NCBI RefSeq assembly: GCF_011039085.1
Contig: NZ_JAAKEI010000026.1
Span: forward strand, 1-37,331
DNA from: Desulfovibrio sp. ZJ369
GTDB lineage: Bacteria > Desulfobacterota > Desulfovibrionia > Desulfovibrionales > Desulfovibrionaceae
Length of the DNA: 37,331 nucleotides
Direction of reading: 5' to 3'
Positions 7,025-14,529 of the stretch are shown piece after piece. The notes under the pieces are model-generated. The model ran no database searches and was not told the origin of the DNA. It saw nothing but the letters and a program-made list of their open reading frames with translations. A program made the position numbers and the translations under genes. The first letter of the stretch is position 1; each line of letters opens with the position of its first letter.

Positions 7025-7046
7025 CCCCCGCAAAACCCTGCGGGGG
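7025..7046. terminator. GC-rich hairpin, terminator-like
   Basis: CCCCCGCA / TGCGGGGG form a perfect 8-bp stem with a 6-base loop. On the plus strand it is followed by CAAAAATT and on the minus strand by TATTTTTTGGG, so the T-run suits termination on the minus strand. It lies between the tRNA and the element operon, where it could shield element genes from tRNA transcription. Confidence 0.6.
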
Positions 7047-7204
7047 CAAAAATTCCAGCCCTTAGATGGCAAATATGGGCCATCTCAGGGGAAGGCTCAT
7101 TTTTCATCACATTTGGTAACATGTGACAGGGAAGGGAGAAAGGCAGCCTGTGAGTTCATTCCGCCTGCCTGTATAACAACTTTCACACTTCGTAACGAAA
7201 AAAT

Positions 7205-7224
7205 GTGGGGCCATAGTGGGGCCA
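7205..7224 (+). repeat. Paired direct repeats near the tRNA end
   Basis: GTGGGGCCA occurs twice, separated by TA, so the repeat period is 11 bases, about one helical turn. The pair lies 58 bases from the 3' end of tRNA-Pro. Same-face direct repeats beside an attachment site are how integrase arm-type or excisionase sites often look; this role is inferred only. Confidence 0.5.
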
Positions 7225-7245
7225 AACCCGTGCAGCAATAAGAAA

Positions 7246-7271
7246 GGGGTTACGGCTTTCACCGTAACCCC
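7246..7271 (-). terminator. Terminator of the tRNA-Pro transcript
   Basis: GGGGTTACGG / CCGTAACCCC form a perfect 10-bp stem with a 6-base loop, 10 bases beyond the CCA end of the tRNA on the minus strand, followed there by TTTCTTATT. This is a good intrinsic terminator for the tRNA gene. Confidence 0.75.
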
Positions 7272-7281
7272 TTGTAATTTC

Positions 7282-7358
7282 TGGTCGGGATGAAAGGATT
7301 TGAACCTTCGACCCCTTGAACCCCATTCAAGTGCGCTCCCAGACTGCGCTACATCCCG
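7282..7358 (-). tRNA. tRNA-Pro (anticodon GGG)
   Basis: A 77-base cloverleaf on the minus strand with an encoded CCA end. The acceptor stem pairs CGGGATG with CATCCCG. The D arm is AGCGCAGTCTGGGAGCGC, the anticodon arm is CTTGA-ATGGGGT-TCAAG with GGG at 7322-7324, and the T arm contains GGTTCAAATCC. The opening CGGGATGTAGCGCAG is characteristic of bacterial proline tRNAs. Its 3' end borders the accessory element, so it is the probable integration site; the 3' end of a tRNA gene is a common target of tyrosine integrases and its sequence is kept intact after insertion. Confidence 0.95.
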
Positions 7359-7417
7359 ACGCGGAAAGAATAACTACGCGGGCAGAGGCGATCTGTCAAG
7401 GTTTTTTTGGCGCGTGG

Positions 7418-9463
7418 TCAATCTTCGCGCCGCAGCACAAGCGCGACGAGAGGCGGCAGGTACAGGGTCACATCCTGCTCCGGGCGCTGGGGCAGCACGC
7501 GGGTAAAGTGCTCCACAGGGCGCGGGGCAACGACAAGATTGCCGTGCCCGGCAAAGCGCGTTTCATCGGAAGAGAGCTTTTCCACATACTTGCCCGGGGT
7601 GACGGCGAAAGCCAGATCCTGTTGCGCGTCGAGTTCGTGGAAATTAAAGGCAAAGAGCAGCCGCCCGCGCTCAAAGGCCAGCAGGCGTTTTTCCTCATGG
7701 ATGAAGCGGAAAAGCGGGGCCTGTTGAAAGTCCTCCAGATGCGCGGCAACCAGATCTCGCAACTGAGCTTTGTCCCAGGCGGCCAGTTGCGCGTATTTGA
7801 GATCCGCGCGCCCGGCCAGATGCCATTGGCGGTGCGCGTAGGCTTCCGCATCCAGCCATTCCGGATGCCCGAATTCATTGCCCATGAAATTCAAGTAACC
7901 CGCGTCCGCGGTCGCAAGGGTGATCAGCCGCATCAGACGGTAAAAGGCCAGCCCGCGCGAGACCTTCCAGGTATCTGTGAACACGGACATGCTGGCGTAC
8001 ATGTCGTCGCCCAGAAGCCGCCAGATCATCGCGTCGTCGCCGTTGATGCACTGGTCGTGGCACTCCACATAGCTGATGGTGCGATCATAGGGGCGGTGGT
8101 TGGTCATTTCATGCCAAAGGCTGCCCATGTCGCGCGGGGCCTCAATGCATTTGCCCCAATAATCCGGAATGCCCATGGCAAAACGGTAGTCAAAGCCCAG
8201 ACCGCCTTGCGCGGGCGGGCAGGTCAGGCCGGGCATACCGGAAAATTCCTCGGCTATGCTTGTGGAATGCGGCGCAAGCTCGTGGATCAGGGCATTGGCC
8301 AGGCAAAGGTACAGCTCGCCCGGCTCGTCGCCGCGCGGCAGGCCGTCCTTGCCGTAAAAGCAGCGGCCCACATGTGAAAAATCGTCGTCAACGCCATGAT
8401 CGCGGTACAGCATATTGCCCACCGCGTCAAAGCGAAAGCCGTCCACACGGTATTCCTCAAGCCAGTAACGGCAGTTGGAGAGCAGAAAGCGCCGCGTCAT
8501 TTCCTGGCTGTAATCAAAAGAAGGCGTGCCCCATTGATTATACTTTTCACTGAAGAAATATGTGCTGCCGTCATAGCGCGCGAGACCCTGCTCCGTATTG
8601 GGGCAGGCGTGGCCATGGGTGATGTCCAGAATCACGGCAAGGCCCAGGCCGTGAGCAGTGTCCACCAGCTCCCTGAATTGATCCGGGGTGCCGTAACGGG
8701 AGCTGGGCGCAAAGTAGCTGCTGACCTGATAGCCGAAAGAGCGATATAACGGATGCTCCAGAATGCCCATAAGCTGCACGGCCGTATATCCGTCAGCCTT
8801 GATGCGCGGCAGGATCCTCCCGGTGAAGTCCGCGTAGCTGCCCACGCTTTCTCCCTTGTGGGTCAGGGCTGGCTGCGCCATGCCCACATGGGCTTCGTAG
8901 ATGCGGGGAAAAACCAGCGCGCGCGGGCGGCGGTGTCGGAAACGGTAGGGTGTGTCCGGGGCCCAGAGACGGGCGCACCATTGGGCAGGCACGATCGGAT
9001 CCTGCTCGACCCATTGGGCAAAAGCGGGCACCCGCCGCAGCGGAGGATTGGCGCTCTCCGGCCCGGCGGTATCGGGCCGGGCAGCGCGGCTGAGTACGCG
9101 CAGTTCCAGATAGACGCCGTGAGACAGTGCTTCTTCAGGCAGCGTAAGCTCAAAAATACCGTTTTCAAGCCGGGTAAAGCGATAGTCGGCATGGCGCTGA
9201 AAGTTAAGCCGATTCGTGGTCAGCCAGACAGCCTCGGCGCAGGGCAGGTATTCCCGCACTCGCCAGCGGGTTTGGCCGGCGGCATTGGTGACGCGGTGAA
9301 TGCCGAGATCTTTGTGCAGATTCGCGTAGGCGCGCAATGAGCCGTAATGGGCGATGATGCGATCCAGCTCTTCGGTAAAACGGCGGCTGCGCCGCAGCAA
9401 AAAGTCGTGGTACGCTTCCAGCGCCGGGTCTTCCAGGGGATTTTGGGGGATAAGCTGTGACAT
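7418..9463 (-). CDS. glgB: 1,4-alpha-glucan branching enzyme (GH13)
   Basis: A 681-residue glycogen branching enzyme, which cuts alpha-1,4 chains and rejoins them as alpha-1,6 branches in the cytoplasm. After an N-terminal CBM48-like region come the GH13 motifs: DITHGHAC (region I), GFRFDAVGNML with nucleophile Asp346, SIAEEFSGMP with acid/base Glu405, and YVECHDQ with Asp470. The NEFGHPEW block and the overall length are nearer to eukaryote-type branching enzymes than to the usual E. coli form. Start ATG 9463 is preferred (GAGG just upstream, family-like N-terminus); the frame is open to 9700 but the added residues look like noncoding GC-rich sequence. No other glycogen gene is nearby. It lies on the chromosomal side of tRNA-Pro. 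Confidence 0.93.
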   Translation of the reverse strand: MSQLIPQNPLEDPALEAYHDFLLRRSRRFTEELDRIIAHYGSLRAYANLHKDLGIHRVTNAAGQTRWRVREYLPCAEAVWLTTNRLNFQRHADYRFTRLENGIFELTLPEEALSHGVYLELRVLSRAARPDTAGPESANPPLRRVPAFAQWVEQDPIVPAQWCARLWAPDTPYRFRHRRPRALVFPRIYEAHVGMAQPALTHKGESVGSYADFTGRILPRIKADGYTAVQLMGILEHPLYRSFGYQVSSYFAPSSRYGTPDQFRELVDTAHGLGLAVILDITHGHACPNTEQGLARYDGSTYFFSEKYNQWGTPSFDYSQEMTRRFLLSNCRYWLEEYRVDGFRFDAVGNMLYRDHGVDDDFSHVGRCFYGKDGLPRGDEPGELYLCLANALIHELAPHSTSIAEEFSGMPGLTCPPAQGGLGFDYRFAMGIPDYWGKCIEAPRDMGSLWHEMTNHRPYDRTISYVECHDQCINGDDAMIWRLLGDDMYASMSVFTDTWKVSRGLAFYRLMRLITLATADAGYLNFMGNEFGHPEWLDAEAYAHRQWHLAGRADLKYAQLAAWDKAQLRDLVAAHLEDFQQAPLFRFIHEEKRLLAFERGRLLFAFNFHELDAQQDLAFAVTPGKYVEKLSSDETRFAGHGNLVVAPRPVEHFTRVLPQRPEQDVTLYLPPLVALVLRRED

Positions 9464-9720
9464 GGGGCCTCGCAGGGCAGGGGAGAGGTTGCCCCAACAA
9501 GAGCAGGGCAGAGGCGCAGCAGGCAAAGGATATCCATTGCGGCGGCTGCAAAGGCCGCAATGAGCGGCATGATACGGCAGATCTCTTCTGTGGCGTCGGG
9601 CATTCTCTTCCTGCGCCGGATCACGCGCCAGCGAGACCGGAGCAGAGCGCGGTTGCAATGCCGCCCCCGGTGCTGTGGGCGAAAGCCGGTTCCGCCGCAA
9701 CGGCTGCGCAGTCGCTGCCC

Positions 9721-9753
9721 GTCAGGGCATTTTCAACGTGGAAATGCTCTGAC
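9721..9753. repeat. Palindromic intergenic hairpin after the 9755-10651 gene
   Basis: GTCAGGGCATTTTC / GGAAATGCTCTGAC form a 14-bp stem with two wobble pairs and a 5-base loop, starting 2 bases after the stop codon of the dehydrogenase gene. No T-run follows, so it may be an imperfect terminator or a dispersed palindromic repeat. The rest of the 9464-9754 gap shows no gene; the glgB promoter must lie in it but no clear hexamers stand out. Confidence 0.5.
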
Positions 9754-9754
9754 G

Positions 9755-10651
9755 CTATTTGCGCCACTCCTTGCCCGAGAGCGCCGCAAGGCATTGGATC
9801 AGGGATTGAGTGCCCTGGCGGCCCTGGCCTTGGGCCTGCATCATACGGTAAAACTCTTCGGCCAGGGTCACACCCGGCAGCACCAGTTGCATGCGACGGC
9901 ACTCCTCAAGGCACAGGCCCAGATCCTTGACAAAATGCTCAATATAGAAGCCGGGCGCGTAATCGCACTGCAAGAGGCGAGGGCCCAGGCTGGCCATCGC
10001 CGCGCTGCCGGCCGCGCCGGGTATCACCAGCTCCAGCCATTGCGCCACGTCCAGACCGGCTTCCTGGGCAAAAAGCATGGATTCGCAGACGCTGAACATC
10101 ACCCCGGCCACAGCAACCTGATTGGCCAGTTTGGCTTTCTGCCCGGAACCGGCCGGACCGCAATGCAGCACGCGCTGGCCCATGGCGTCAAGGCAGGGCC
10201 GGGCCAGTTGCAGGGCCGCTGCGTCCCCGCCCACAAAAATGGAAAGCCGGGCTTCACGCGCGCCCACGTCGCCCCCGGTCACGGGCGCGTCCAGGGCGGC
10301 GCAGCCGCGGGCAGCGGCCGCCTCGGCTATGCGCGTGGCCAGAGCCGGGCTTGAGGTGGTCATATCGCAAAGAATGCCGCCTGGGGCAAGCCCGCGCAAG
10401 GCGCCCTGCTCGCCCAGCAGCACTTCTTCCACATCCCTGGGGTAGCCTACCATGGAAAAGACCAGATCAGAGGCCGCGGCCACCTCGCGCGGGCTGTCGG
10501 CCCAGCGCGCGCCTTTGGAAAGAAGGGGCTCGGCCTTGGCCCTGGTGCGGCTGTAAACCGTCAGGGGCATGCCCGCGGCCAACAGATGCCCGGCCATGGA
10601 CAGGCCCATGACGCCGGTGCCGATCCAGCCGAGACGCTTGTTGTCAGCCAT
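9755..10651 (-). CDS. NAD(P)-dependent beta-hydroxyacid dehydrogenase (HIBADH family)
   Basis: A 298-residue oxidoreductase of the 3-hydroxyisobutyrate dehydrogenase family, which oxidises small beta-hydroxyacids or reduces tartronate semialdehyde and similar compounds. The N-terminal Rossmann motif is GWIGTGVMGLSMAGHLL (8-24). The substrate block is DAPVTGGDVGAREARLSIFVGG (split 121-142), and the catalytic motif GSGQKAKLANQ gives Lys174 and Asn177. The C-terminal helical domain has KDLGLCLEECR. ATG 10651 has GAGGT five bases ahead; the frame is open upstream only as a shadow of the FGE gene. It follows that gene by 16 bases and is the last gene of the large operon, an odd companion for envelope proteins. 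The true substrate cannot be told from sequence. Confidence 0.88.
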   Translation of the reverse strand: MADNKRLGWIGTGVMGLSMAGHLLAAGMPLTVYSRTRAKAEPLLSKGARWADSPREVAAASDLVFSMVGYPRDVEEVLLGEQGALRGLAPGGILCDMTTSSPALATRIAEAAAARGCAALDAPVTGGDVGAREARLSIFVGGDAAALQLARPCLDAMGQRVLHCGPAGSGQKAKLANQVAVAGVMFSVCESMLFAQEAGLDVAQWLELVIPGAAGSAAMASLGPRLLQCDYAPGFYIEHFVKDLGLCLEECRRMQLVLPGVTLAEEFYRMMQAQGQGRQGTQSLIQCLAALSGKEWRK

Positions 10652-10667
10652 AACTACCTCACTTGTG

Positions 10668-12488
10668 CTACTGGAAGCGGCGTTCCAGAATTTCTTTTTG
10701 CAGGTTTTCGCGCGACAGGATTTTGTTTTTCCGAAAAAGATGCACATGCCGCCCATATAATTCCAGATTGCGGCGCATGTTCTCGTTAAAGGGATCGTCG
10801 CCGCTGAAATCCCTGGCCAGCGAGGCAAAGGCCGCGTCCAGCGTTTCCGGCGTCGATTGCGCCCCGTCTTCCACCTTGCTGCGGTAGAAGATGAGGGATT
10901 TGTCAAGGCTGGTATCCAGCATGACAAGCCCTCTGCGCGCAGTATCCATGATTCGGCGCAGTTTTTCAAGCGCCGCGCCTTTGGCGCTTTTGGCGTCGCG
11001 CTCCATGCTGGCCAGTTGGGTCTTGAGACTGTTGCGACGGCTGGCATAATTTCGGATGGTTTCAATCATGTAGACCCCGGTGCGCAACAAGGTCAGGGCT
11101 TCCAGCTGCTTTTGGCGCTCCAGGGCGATATTGTTTTCTTTTATGGTGTCGCGCAGTTTTTGCAAATTGTTCTTGATTTCGGCAGTGGGGGCCAGAGCAA
11201 GCAGGCGGTCCAGTTCTTCCAGGGGATTGCGGGCGGCCCGCAGGGTGGGGGCCATGCTCTCGCCGGCCTTGTTCCATTCCGCCAGAAGTTCTTGCGGGCG
11301 ATTGCCGCCGGGCGTGTTGATCCCGGAAATGACGGGCCTGAAGCCGAGATCGCGGGCATGGGCCGGGCCGTCGGCCATGAAAAAGGGCACTTCTTCGCGG
11401 CGGCCCGGCAGTATTTCAGCCTCGCCGGAAAGAAAGGAACCGCCTTTGCGCACAAAACCGCCGGCTGAGCCGTGCAGACGCCCGGCCACGGAGAAGCGAA
11501 AGGCGTCCAGCGCCATTTCAGCGGCATTGCCCGCCATGTCATACAAGCCCAGGGGGTTGGGCTTGCGCGAACCGATCCGGGCCAGGCTTTCAACGCCGTG
11601 GGCCGCGCCCTCGGGCCGGTAGACCGCGTAATCGGCCTTGGAGGCTCCCGGCGGCAGGGCGAAAAAATCCTCCAACAGCAATTGCTGGCTGCCTGCGGTC
11701 TGGCCGCCGCGCGCGGCATATTCCCATTCCGTTTCCGTAGGCAGGCGCACGAAACCCACATTGCGGCTGTCGCCCGCAAAGCGGGGCAGGGCTTCGGGCG
11801 CGTTTTTCAAGAGCCAGGCGGTGTAGCGACGGGTAAAGTCAACGGCGTCATACCAGCTCACGCCCGTCACGGGCAGGGCGGCGTCAGGCGGCGGATTCTG
11901 CGTATCCGGGCAGGCCGCGTCCATAACGGCCCGCCATTGCAGTTGGCTGACCTCGTATTTGGCGATCAGATAAAAGTAATGCTTGCCCTGCGGCGCATGT
12001 TTTTGCCATTCCGGGGGCAGATCCGCCAGAGCAAAGGGGCCGGAAAGAGCCGCATTGAAGCGCCGGTCATAAAAGGCCCGCTCGGCATTGGCGCTGTCGT
12101 CCACACCGGGACGCATGGGCATATCCCAAAGAAAGCCCCTGGACGGCACGGCTGCCAGCCTGAATGTCATGGAAAGGCCGCAGGGCATGGGCAGCACGAT
12201 GTCGTCCCGCGCCGGTCGGGGATTGCAGGCATCGGCCAGGCTTACGCCGCTTTTGGCCTTGAGCGCGGCCCATGCCGGGGAAGGGGGAAAGCCCGCGAGA
12301 ACCGCCAGCAGAAGCAGGCAGAGGGGGAGGCGGAATGCAAAACCTCCAAAACGGATCAGGGCAGTAACGCGCAGGAGGCATTGCAACACTGCCTCCCGGC
12401 GGCGTGGGCCGGAAAATCCGGCTTTGTGTTTCGGCTGGGGGCAACGGCGGCCCTGCTTCCGCCGCCGGGGAGGTTCAGGCTCAGACAT
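10668..12488 (-). CDS. Secreted SUMF1/FGE-fold protein with coiled-coil tail
   Basis: A roughly 606-residue protein. A cytoplasmic basic stretch (~45 residues) is followed by a hydrophobic signal or anchor segment (LPLCLLLLAVLAGF) ending PAWAA. The central FGE-sulfatase domain shows YEVSQLQWRAVMD, LPVTGVSWYDAVDFTRRY, VRLPTETEWEYAARGG, NPLGLYDMAGNAAEMALD and a terminal DLGFRPVIS. The last 200 residues are helical and charged, resembling a coiled coil. The paired cysteines of catalytic formylglycine-generating enzymes (in the GFRC-type terminal motif) are absent, so a binding or structural role is more likely. A GGAGG site precedes; GTG 12491 is an alternative start. It overlaps the end of the permease gene, implying coupled translation and a shared pathway. 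Confidence 0.85.
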   Translation of the reverse strand: MSEPEPPRRRKQGRRCPQPKHKAGFSGPRRREAVLQCLLRVTALIRFGGFAFRLPLCLLLLAVLAGFPPSPAWAALKAKSGVSLADACNPRPARDDIVLPMPCGLSMTFRLAAVPSRGFLWDMPMRPGVDDSANAERAFYDRRFNAALSGPFALADLPPEWQKHAPQGKHYFYLIAKYEVSQLQWRAVMDAACPDTQNPPPDAALPVTGVSWYDAVDFTRRYTAWLLKNAPEALPRFAGDSRNVGFVRLPTETEWEYAARGGQTAGSQQLLLEDFFALPPGASKADYAVYRPEGAAHGVESLARIGSRKPNPLGLYDMAGNAAEMALDAFRFSVAGRLHGSAGGFVRKGGSFLSGEAEILPGRREEVPFFMADGPAHARDLGFRPVISGINTPGGNRPQELLAEWNKAGESMAPTLRAARNPLEELDRLLALAPTAEIKNNLQKLRDTIKENNIALERQKQLEALTLLRTGVYMIETIRNYASRRNSLKTQLASMERDAKSAKGAALEKLRRIMDTARRGLVMLDTSLDKSLIFYRSKVEDGAQSTPETLDAAFASLARDFSGDDPFNENMRRNLELYGRHVHLFRKNKILSRENLQKEILERRFQ

Positions 12489-13761
12489 CACGGATTACCT
12501 CCGAAGGTTGGATGCGCGCGGCGCGTAGCGCAGGGCCCAGCGCGGCCGCAAGGGAAAGCGCGACGACAGCCGCGAGCGCCAGCAAAAAATGTTCGGGCAG
12601 GAGGCGGCAGACTTGCTCCAGATCGCGCAAATCCGCGCTGAACAGACGGTTGAGCACCGTTGCGGCCGCCATGTAGATTCCCGATGCCAGCGCAGTGCCC
12701 AGAATGGCGGTGCACAGGGCCTGGGCCAGTGGAAAGAGCATCAGCGCGCCCGTGGAAAAGCCCGTGAGCCGCAAGAGCCCCAAAATTCTTTCCTTGCGCT
12801 TGACTCCGGCCAGAGCGCTGCTGGCCGTGGAGGCCAGAAAGCCAGCGGCCGCGGCCGCGCAGATCAGGGCGAAAATCAGATTCAAGGCGCGGGCCAGGGT
12901 GGTGACCTGCTCGATCTCTTCCGCGTGGGTGTAGACATCCAGATTTTGCGCGGCAAAAGCCCGGCGCAGAGTCATGACCGCGTCCAGATTGCGCGCATAG
13001 AGCCTGAAACCCGGATACACGCGTGGCTCCGCGGGGCGCGCTTCGCCAATCCAGCCGTTGTGAGCGCCCAGATCGGGCACGGCGCGGCCGTCGCGAAAAT
13101 CTTCGGTGGCTTCCAGCAAAGCAAGGGGAACATAGGCTGTGTCTTTTTGCTGCGCGGCCAGAGGCAGAACAGAGATGACCCGCAAGGTTGCCCCGGCGCT
13201 TTGGATGCGGCCCTGGTAGCGGCGTTCCACCTGGCCCCGCAAAACTGCGCCCCGGCGCACGTCCAGTTTTTCGGCCGCTGTGGCCGAAAGCGTCACGCCG
13301 ATGGGTTCCCTGAGCGTGGCAGCGCCGCTCTGCGCGCCCGCAGGCTTGCCGGGCAGCGGCATGTCCTGAATCTGCGCGCCGTGCCGGAGCAGCAAAGGAT
13401 CGCCCGGAGCTGTCGGCTCCAGTGAAACCAAAAGATGCCTGCCCTGGCCGCTGTCGAGGTTCATGGTGGCGGCAATGGCGCGGGTGCGCGGCAACACAAA
13501 GGCCACATCCGGATGCGCGGCCAGATTGGCCAGATATTCGGCAGTATACCGGCCGCTGGTCACGGGCGAAATTTCCAGAGTAGCCGGGTCTTCGCGCAGG
13601 CGCTCGGTCAGGGTCTGGACCACGCCGAACTTGACTCCGTAGAGAACCAGCAACGGCGTGAGCACGGCGGCCAGCCCCAGAACCGCGCAGGCCGAAAGCA
13701 GACCTTCATGCGCATAATCCCTGAGCGCCAAACGGCAGGCTTGCAGCCGGGTCCGCGGCAT
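12481..13761 (-). CDS. ABC transporter permease, FtsX/MacB-like
   Basis: A 426-residue membrane protein with the FtsX/MacB/LolC layout: one N-terminal membrane helix (about 20-47, AVLGLAAVLTPLLVLYGVKF), a large extracytoplasmic domain (about 50-290), then three C-terminal helices (LNLIFALICAAAAAGFLAST, MLFPLAQALCTAILGTALAS and FLLALAAVVALSLAAALG). The ending ARIQPSEVIRDV is the usual FtsX-domain finish. Such permeases transmit mechanical force from a cytoplasmic ATPase to periplasmic partners rather than moving solutes across the membrane. The ATPase gene ends 3 bases upstream and the FGE-fold gene overlaps downstream, so the secreted SUMF1 and von Willebrand proteins are the likely partners. 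Substrate is unknown. Confidence 0.87.
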   Translation of the reverse strand: MPRTRLQACRLALRDYAHEGLLSACAVLGLAAVLTPLLVLYGVKFGVVQTLTERLREDPATLEISPVTSGRYTAEYLANLAAHPDVAFVLPRTRAIAATMNLDSGQGRHLLVSLEPTAPGDPLLLRHGAQIQDMPLPGKPAGAQSGAATLREPIGVTLSATAAEKLDVRRGAVLRGQVERRYQGRIQSAGATLRVISVLPLAAQQKDTAYVPLALLEATEDFRDGRAVPDLGAHNGWIGEARPAEPRVYPGFRLYARNLDAVMTLRRAFAAQNLDVYTHAEEIEQVTTLARALNLIFALICAAAAAGFLASTASSALAGVKRKERILGLLRLTGFSTGALMLFPLAQALCTAILGTALASGIYMAAATVLNRLFSADLRDLEQVCRLLPEHFLLALAAVVALSLAAALGPALRAARIQPSEVIRDV

Positions 13762-13764
13762 GGC

Positions 13765-14511
13765 TCAGTCCTGCCCCGCATAGGCGATGCGGGCTGCAAT
13801 GCCGCCCGCCCGGGGCTGCACGGCCACGCGGACCACGGTAAAACCCGCGGCCTGGGCCATGTCCGCATTGTGCGTAACCATAATCATGCTGATTCCCATC
13901 TCGCGCGCCAGTTCTCCGAACAGATCCAGCACCGCGCGGGCGTGCAGGGGGTCAAGAGCGGCGGTAGGCTCGTCGGCCAGCACCACGCCGGGCCCGTGGG
14001 CCAGGGCGCAGGCCACGGCCACGCGCTGGCGTTCGCCCACGGAAAGCGTGGCCGGAAAGTGCGCAAGCAGGTGAGTGATGCCCAGCCGTGCCGTCAGATC
14101 GGCTATGGCTTCCCTGCGCTGTTCGGCAATGCCCAGGCTTTTGCAGCGCAGCAAAATATTCTCGCGCGCCGAAAGAAAGGGCAGCAGGCCGCCGGTCTGC
14201 AAGACATAGCCCAGATGGCGCAGGCGCAGGCTTGCCAGCCTGTCTGTGTCGCCGCTTTTCCAGGCGGCCAGCACGTCCGTTTTGTGTTCCGGCACAGGGG
14301 AAAAGACAAAGCGGGTTGCAGCCTCCGGAGCATCCGGCTTGAGCACGCAGGCCAGCAGGTCCAGGGCCGTGCTTTTGCCGCAGCCGCTGGGCCCGGCCAG
14401 CGCAAGCAGGCGGCCGCGCGGCAGATCAAAGGCCGTCAGCCGCAGATGAAAGCCCTCCGCGCCGGGACGACGTTTGCTGATTCCCCGCAGGGAAAAGACC
14501 AGATCTTCCAT
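13765..14511 (-). CDS. ABC transporter ATP-binding protein, LolD/MacB-like
   Basis: A 248-residue ATPase. Walker A is GPSGCGKST (40-48), Q-loop VLQTG (Gln105), signature LSVGERQR (156-163), Walker B VVLADEP (176-182), D-loop TAALD and switch histidine in MVTHN (His214). The family resemblance is to LolD, MacB and FtsE, the partners of FtsX-like permeases. ATG 14511 is chosen as it gives the family-like start MEDLVFSLRGISK; a GTG at 14529 directly after the preceding stop is the alternative. It lies between the von Willebrand protein and the permease. The insert around residues 65-90 is longer than in LolD, which may be a contact surface specific to this system. Confidence 0.9.
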   Translation of the reverse strand: MEDLVFSLRGISKRRPGAEGFHLRLTAFDLPRGRLLALAGPSGCGKSTALDLLACVLKPDAPEAATRFVFSPVPEHKTDVLAAWKSGDTDRLASLRLRHLGYVLQTGGLLPFLSARENILLRCKSLGIAEQRREAIADLTARLGITHLLAHFPATLSVGERQRVAVACALAHGPGVVLADEPTAALDPLHARAVLDLFGELAREMGISMIMVTHNADMAQAAGFTVVRVAVQPRAGGIAARIAYAGQD

Positions 14512-14529
14512 ACTCTTGAAAGCCCGCAC

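Larger units (their letters stand above)
6680..7281. other. Intergenic region between element genes and tRNA-Pro
   Basis: About 600 bases without a convincing gene. Structures seen: an AT-rich hairpin AAAAGTTAG/CTAACTTTT followed by T residues (6832-6857); a strong GC hairpin (7025-7046); a dyad TCACAT-N8-ATGTGA (7107-7126); two direct copies of GTGGGGCCA (7205-7224); and the terminator hairpin next to the tRNA (7246-7271). This is where an attachment site and integrase arm sites would be expected, but no integrase frame is present. Confidence 0.6.

Noticed and set aside
7107..7126. CRP-type binding site at TCACAT-N8-ATGTGA
   Set aside because: The half-sites are in the reverse order of the CRP consensus (TGTGA-N6-TCACA) and the spacing is wrong; it may still be another dyad.
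9464..9700. N-terminal extension of glgB to 9700
   Set aside because: The added residues are arginine/proline/cysteine-rich and unlike branching enzymes; ATG 9463 has its own GAGG and a family-like start.
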